Assembly: GCA_002352365.1 (NCBI GenBank) | Contig: DEIJ01000068.1 | Span: 1 to 24,038 of the forward strand | DNA length: 24,038 bases | Source of the DNA: Dehalococcoidia bacterium UBA2777 | GTDB lineage: Bacteria; Chloroflexota; Dehalococcoidia; UBA2247; UBA2777 | Direction: 5' to 3' | In this document: one piece after another, positions 19,987 through 24,038 of the stretch | Numbering within the stretch: the stretch's first letter is position 1 | Layout of the letters: every line of letters begins with the position of its first letter | Made by a program: the position numbers and the translations under genes | Notes under the pieces: model-generated | The model's input: the letters and a program-made list of their open reading frames with translations, nothing else | Database searches by the model: none | Told to the model about the DNA's origin: nothing

Positions 19987-22692
19987 TTGGAACTTTCACG
20001 AGGTTGCTCCTTGTCCAGTGACAATTCCTCTATAAAGAGAACTCAAGCGACTGGTGATGAGGTGAGAGAGCTTTTTTTGCGCTTTTTTGAGGGGAAAGGA
20101 CACAAGGTCATCTCTAGCTCCCCACTTATACCCTATGGTGACCCCTCCTTGCTGTTGACTACTGCTGGCATGGTGCAATTTAAGCCCTATTTTCTCGGTG
20201 AAGCTACCCCTCCTAACCCCCGCTTGGCCTCATGTCAGAAATGTTTCCGGACTACTGATATCGACTCGGTGGGGGGTGCAAAACACTTAACCTTCTTTGA
20301 AATGCTGGGCAACTTTAGCGTTGGTGATTATTTCAAAGCAGAGGCTATTGAGTGGGCATGGGAGTTTCTAACTTGTAGGATTTGTTTACCCCCCCAGCGC
20401 TTGTGGGTGACTATCTTCCCTGAAGATGATGAATCACACAAGCGGTGGCAAGAGATGGGGCTTCCTGCGGAGAGGATTAAACCGAGTCAGGAGAACTTTT
20501 GGGGACCGGCGGGCGACTGGGGACCCTGCGGGCCATGTAGCGAAATTCACTACGATTTTGGTGAGGAATTTGGCTGCGGAAAGTATGATTGTGGCCCCGA
20601 TTGTAATTGTCCCCGCTTTTTGGAGATATGGAACTTGGTTTTCACTCAATACAATCAGGATAAGGAAGGGAAGCGTATTCGGTTGCCAAGGCCTAATATT
20701 GATACCGGTATGGGATTGGAGCGCACTGTGGCGGTAATGCAAGGCAAGCTCTCGGTCTTTGACACCGATTTGTTCACCCCTATCATAGGGCAAGTTTCGC
20801 AACTTGCTGGGCTTACCTATGGACAGGATGAGGTGGCCGATCGCGCCATAAGGATAATAGCCGAGCATAGCCGAGGTATCACCTTCCTTATAGCTGATAG
20901 GGTGATTCCCAGCAATGAGGGCCGCGGCTATATATTGCGACGAGTATTACGCCGCGCCCTCCTTTTCGGCCGCAGGCTCGAGTTGGAGCAGCCTTTTTTG
21001 GTTCAGGTGGCAGAATCGGTTATCGCCACCATGGGGCATGTCTATCCAGAGTTAATAGCCAGTCGGGATTTTATTCTTAAAGTGATCAACCTGGAGGAAG
21101 AAAGGTTTGGGCAGACGCTCAATGCCGGCCTCAATTGGCTAGGTAGGATGATGGAACAGGCAAAAGTAAAGGGCGGCAAGATCTCGGGGGAAGAAGTTTT
21201 CCTACTCTACGATACCTATGGTTTCCCCAAGGAGCTGGCCATTGAAGTGGCTTCAGAAGAGGGCTTGGCGGTGGATTTAGAGGGGTTTGAACAACAGATG
21301 GAGCAGCAAAGAGAGCGAGCCAGGGCAGCCCAAAGGTTCGGCTCTAAGGAAAGGTGGACAACACACACTTTTGCCTCTTTGGCTGTGTTACCAACAGATT
21401 TCGTTGGCTATGAACAGACAAGCTGCCAGGGTAAGATAGTAGCTCTAGTGGTGGAAGGATACCTTCAGGAAGAAGCTTTGGCGGGGCAGCAGGTCGAAGT
21501 GCTCTTAGATAGGACTCCTTTTTATGCTGAAAAAGGCGGTCAGGTAGCAGATAGAGGCAAGATCCGAGGCAAGCACGGTGTAATTGTGGTTGCTGAGGCA
21601 GTCTGGGCTTCCCCTTCCTTTATTGTGCATCAGGGTGAAGTCAGCGAGGGAAAGATTCATTTTGGTGAAGAAGTAACAGCCCAGGTAGATAATGAGCAAC
21701 GCCTGGATATTGCCCGCAATCATACCGCCACCCATCTGCTTCAGGCTGCCTTGCGGAAGGTATTAGGGGAACATGTATATCAAGCTGGCTCACTGGTCAC
21801 CCCTGAAAGACTCCGTTTTGATTTCACCCACCTTGGCCCAATCCCAAAATCGCAATTGATCCACATACAGCATCTGGTGAATGAGAAGGTACGGCAGAAC
21901 TTGGCAGTAACAACTACCACCACTACCTACACTGAGGCGGTGGCTAAGGGTGCCTTGGCTATCTTCGGGGAGAAGTACGGGGAGGTAGTTCGGGTGGTAG
22001 AGATCGGCGACCCTCCCTTCAGCATTGAGCTATGTGGTGGCACTCACTTAAGCTCAACTGGAGAGATAGGTCTATTCCACATTATCAGCGAGGGAAGCAT
22101 CGGTGCTGGCGAGCGTCGCATTGAGGCAACAACCGGCAGAGGTGCCGAAGCTCTCCTGGAGCAGCATCTTGCTGTCTTGGATAGAGTCGCCCAGAAGCTG
22201 GAAGCCTCACCTCAAGAGGTGCCAGGTAGAGTGGAAGCCCTCGTGGTTGAATTAGACAAGGAGCATAAGCAAGTCCTCGTCCTAGAGCGGAAACTTGCCA
22301 GCAAAGAAGCAGAATCACTGCTTTCCGAAGCAAGAGTGATCGATGGGGTAAATATTCTCTCAGCGAGGACGCTTGCCACCAGCGTTGAGACTATGCGAGA
22401 GATTGGTGACCAACTGAAGGAACGCCTGGGGAGTGGTGTAATTGTTTTAGGCTCAATCCTGAGCGACAAGCCTCATTTTGTGGCTATGGTTACCCCTGAT
22501 CTGGTGGCTAGGGGATTTCACGCCGCTGAAATTGCTCGTCAAGTAGCTAAAGCAACTGGGGGTGGTGGCGGCGGCAGGCCAGAGTTAGGGCAGGGCTCAG
22601 GCCGTGACAAGGCCAAACTTGATGAGGTGCTAGCTCAAGTCTATCATCTTTGCCCCACTTTTAGTCGCAATGCCAAGTCAACAAAGAGTTAA
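19987..22692 (+). CDS. alaS: Alanyl-tRNA synthetase
   Basis: Class II synthetase charging tRNA-Ala, with an editing domain that clears mischarged Ser and Gly; about 901 residues. Seen in order are RELFLRFFEGKGHKVISSSPL, TTAGMVQFKPYFLG, CQKCFRTTDIDSVG, HLTFFEMLGNFS, the Cys-rich GCGKYDCGPDCNCPRFLEIW, editing/zinc HTATHLLQ (His579, His583) and CGGTHL (Cys683, His687), then a C-Ala tail with GGGGGGRPELGQGSG. The start is uncertain: TTG at 19987 (AAGGA 10 nt upstream) or TTG at 20011 (GAGG 7 nt upstream). Family homology begins only at about residue 22 (TGDEVRELF). The C-terminus runs 23 nt into ruvX. Confidence 0.96.
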   Translation: MELSRGCSLSSDNSSIKRTQATGDEVRELFLRFFEGKGHKVISSSPLIPYGDPSLLLTTAGMVQFKPYFLGEATPPNPRLASCQKCFRTTDIDSVGGAKHLTFFEMLGNFSVGDYFKAEAIEWAWEFLTCRICLPPQRLWVTIFPEDDESHKRWQEMGLPAERIKPSQENFWGPAGDWGPCGPCSEIHYDFGEEFGCGKYDCGPDCNCPRFLEIWNLVFTQYNQDKEGKRIRLPRPNIDTGMGLERTVAVMQGKLSVFDTDLFTPIIGQVSQLAGLTYGQDEVADRAIRIIAEHSRGITFLIADRVIPSNEGRGYILRRVLRRALLFGRRLELEQPFLVQVAESVIATMGHVYPELIASRDFILKVINLEEERFGQTLNAGLNWLGRMMEQAKVKGGKISGEEVFLLYDTYGFPKELAIEVASEEGLAVDLEGFEQQMEQQRERARAAQRFGSKERWTTHTFASLAVLPTDFVGYEQTSCQGKIVALVVEGYLQEEALAGQQVEVLLDRTPFYAEKGGQVADRGKIRGKHGVIVVAEAVWASPSFIVHQGEVSEGKIHFGEEVTAQVDNEQRLDIARNHTATHLLQAALRKVLGEHVYQAGSLVTPERLRFDFTHLGPIPKSQLIHIQHLVNEKVRQNLAVTTTTTTYTEAVAKGALAIFGEKYGEVVRVVEIGDPPFSIELCGGTHLSSTGEIGLFHIISEGSIGAGERRIEATTGRGAEALLEQHLAVLDRVAQKLEASPQEVPGRVEALVVELDKEHKQVLVLERKLASKEAESLLSEARVIDGVNILSARTLATSVETMREIGDQLKERLGSGVIVLGSILSDKPHFVAMVTPDLVARGFHAAEIARQVAKATGGGGGGRPELGQGSGRDKAKLDEVLAQVYHLCPTFSRNAKSTKS

Positions 22693-23122
22693 ATCGGGTC
22701 GAATTTTAGGGCTCGATGTAGGAGAGAGGTGGATCGGGGTGGCGATTTCGGACCCTGGGGGGATTTTGGCCAGGCCGTTGATAGTCGTCGACCGGGCAAA
22801 GGCTGGCTGGGAAGCTATCCTCAACCTGGTTTGCCAACACGAAGTGAAGTGTATTGTGGTTGGTATGCCATACTCCCTGGAGGGCAGATTGGGGCAGCAA
22901 GCCCAGCAAGTTAAGGATTTTGTCTCCCAGCTTCAAGAGCGGACCCAGATCCCGGTGCAAGAGTGGGATGAGCGCTTCTCCACGGTGGCGGCCAGGAGGA
23001 TGATGGCAGATGCCAGGACAAAAAAGGCCAGAAGAGATGATGCCATAGCAGCAGCATTCATCCTGCAAAGCTATCTGGATAGTGGGCAATCCTCTGAGGT
23101 AAGAGACTCCTTCGATGACTAA
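22670..23122 (+). CDS. ruvX: Putative Holliday junction resolvase RuvX (YqgF family)
   Basis: A 150-residue RNase H-fold nuclease of the YqgF/RuvX family, implicated in 16S rRNA 5'-end maturation and/or resolution of branched DNA. Acidic catalytic positions are visible in GLDVGERWIGVAISD (Asp16), WDERFSTVAA and the C-terminal KKARRDDAIAAAFILQSYL. VVGMPYSLEG is the family's central motif. The ATG at 22670 overlaps the alaS 3' end by 23 nt, and the end overlaps aroE by 8 nt, giving a tightly coupled alaS-ruvX-aroE run. The alaS-ruvX order is widespread in bacteria. Confidence 0.94.
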   Translation: MPSQQRVKSGRILGLDVGERWIGVAISDPGGILARPLIVVDRAKAGWEAILNLVCQHEVKCIVVGMPYSLEGRLGQQAQQVKDFVSQLQERTQIPVQEWDERFSTVAARRMMADARTKKARRDDAIAAAFILQSYLDSGQSSEVRDSFDD

Positions 23123-23957
23123 GTTCGTCGGTCTTATAGGTTACCCGTTAGGGCATTCCATCTCACCCTTGTTCCAGCAGGCAGCTTTTGATTATTACCA
23201 CCTCGATGTCAGCTATGAGGCTTGGGAGGTGCAACCAAGCCAACTGGAGGCGAGAGTAAGTCATCTTCGCCACCCCTCGATTCTGGGGGCCAATGTGACT
23301 ATACCTTATAAGGAAGCGGTAGTGCCACAAGTTGATGAATTGGATGAGCTTGCCTCCCAGATTGGTGCGGTGAATACTATTGTAAATCGAGATGGGAAAC
23401 TTTGGGGCTATAATACCGATGCTGTGGGCTTTTTGACGGCGCTTTGCCAAGATGGCGGCTTTGACCCCAAAGGTAAGCGAGCGATCCTCTTCGGCGCTGG
23501 GGGAGCGGCCAAAGCAGCAAGCTTCGCCCTGATAAAGGCCGGGGTAAAGTCGCTCACTATCATTAATCGCACCCCGCAGCGGGCGGAAGGATTGGTGGCT
23601 GGTTTGAAAAAGGGCACGGGGGCAAATATAGAATTGGCCGCCCTGCCCTGGGGGGAAGACGGATTAAGACAACTGTTAGACATGTGTGATCTGGTAGTCA
23701 ATTGCACTCTATTGGGGATGAAGTATAGCGTCGCTGAGGACCGTTCCCCTCTACAGAGTGAGTCGATCCCCAAGGAAGTTCTAGTCTACGATTTGGTATA
23801 TAATCCCAGGGAAACACCACTGTTGAGGGAGGCCAAAAAGGCGGGGGCAAGAACGCTTGGTGGGCTTCGCATGCTTATTTATCAAGGGGCAGCCTCATTT
23901 GAGCTATGGACGGGCAAAAAAGCACCGATTGAGCTAATGGCTGAATCAATAAACTAA
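23115..23957 (+). CDS. aroE: Shikimate dehydrogenase (NADP+)
   Basis: Reduces 3-dehydroshikimate to shikimate in the aromatic amino acid pathway. The 280-residue protein has all substrate-site motifs: GYPLGHSISP (Ser15, Ser17), GANVTIPYKEAV with catalytic Lys66, GAVNTIV (Asn87) and GYNTDAVGF with Asp102. The cofactor domain shows FGAGGAAKAASFALI and the NRTPQRAE loop, whose Asn-Arg-Thr fits NADP preference. The C-terminal YQGAASFELWTG is canonical. It overlaps ruvX by 8 nt. The next 81 bases hold no complete gene. Confidence 0.96.
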   Translation: MTKFVGLIGYPLGHSISPLFQQAAFDYYHLDVSYEAWEVQPSQLEARVSHLRHPSILGANVTIPYKEAVVPQVDELDELASQIGAVNTIVNRDGKLWGYNTDAVGFLTALCQDGGFDPKGKRAILFGAGGAAKAASFALIKAGVKSLTIINRTPQRAEGLVAGLKKGTGANIELAALPWGEDGLRQLLDMCDLVVNCTLLGMKYSVAEDRSPLQSESIPKEVLVYDLVYNPRETPLLREAKKAGARTLGGLRMLIYQGAASFELWTGKKAPIELMAESIN

Positions 23958-24000
23958 CGAGCCACAGTTTGCCACAAGAGTAAAAAGTGCTTGGGATGAT

Positions 24001-24038
24001 ATGGAAACAAACCGTCATGGGCGGTTGCCCACCAGCGA
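24001..24038 (+). CDS. Possible start of a further gene, cut by the window end
   Basis: An ATG at 24001, 43 nt after the aroE stop, opens a frame (METNRHGRLPTS) that runs off the window. GGGATG lies just upstream as a marginal ribosome-binding site. Twelve codons are too few to identify anything. A small hairpin (AACCG/CGGTT, 24009-24025) overlaps it and might instead be part of an intergenic structure. Confidence 0.25.
   Translation, partial: METNRHGRLPTS

Noticed and set aside
1..24038. Mobile elements, CRISPR arrays, prophage, tRNA or rRNA genes
   Set aside because: I saw no repeat-spacer pattern, transposase, integrase, cloverleaf or rRNA-like stretch. The gaps over 100 nt (3570-3752, 6953-7083, 10468-10676, 12644-12863) hold only the leaders, promoters, repeat and short frame listed.

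Overview
The window is dense bacterial chromosome of moderate GC, with short spacers, many start/stop overlaps and no rRNA, tRNA, insertion sequence or CRISPR array that I could see. Gene content points to a strict anaerobe. It has a membrane Fe-S oxidoreductase with HdrD-like CCG domains, an MvhD subunit, a CooT-type nickel protein, two tandem acyl-CoA dehydrogenases, and the uncharacterised families DUF763, DUF3786 and Mth938-like. A Dehalococcoidia-like Chloroflexota or a similar uncultured anaerobe is my best guess, by inference only.

Layout. 1-1900: 3' two thirds of clpB (+). 1868-3569: DUF3786 and DUF763 genes (-), with DUF3786 overlapping the end of clpB tail to tail. 3624-6952: a redox block (+) of cooT, a broken remnant of hdrA, mvhD, a small two-helix membrane protein, and a 714-residue membrane Fe-S oxidoreductase resembling EMO (ETF:menaquinone oxidoreductase). 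7084-9077: proC, a YggT gene lacking a standard start codon, cvpA and an Mth938-like gene (+). 9084-10467: rsmD-coaD-ferredoxin operon (-). 10677-17519: acpS, nnrD, coaX, coaBC, valS (+). 17579-19984: two acyl-CoA dehydrogenase paralogues (+). 19987-23957: alaS, ruvX, aroE (+), with a possible further gene starting at 24001.

The main discovery is in mvhD. Its reading frame is interrupted by one TGA exactly where the family has the first Cys of its GCHPGxCHY motif. The frame then continues for 70 conserved codons to a TAA. A perfect 7-bp hairpin with a GUC loop starts 16 nt after the TGA, which is the geometry of a bacterial SECIS element. TGA is an ordinary stop for several other genes here, so I read this as a selenocysteine-containing MvhD. 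Just upstream lies a C-terminal stub of hdrA with a Cys-to-Trp change and a one-base frameshift, so the usual partner gene has been deleted at this locus.

A second point is that both acyl-CoA dehydrogenases carry Gln where the canonical catalytic Glu sits, and neither has the alternative Glu used by isovaleryl-CoA dehydrogenases. Together with the EMO-like oxidoreductase and the CoA biosynthesis genes (coaX, coaBC, coaD), the window suggests CoA-thioester metabolism feeding electrons to a membrane quinone pool. EtfAB, HdrBC and any hydrogenase lie outside it.
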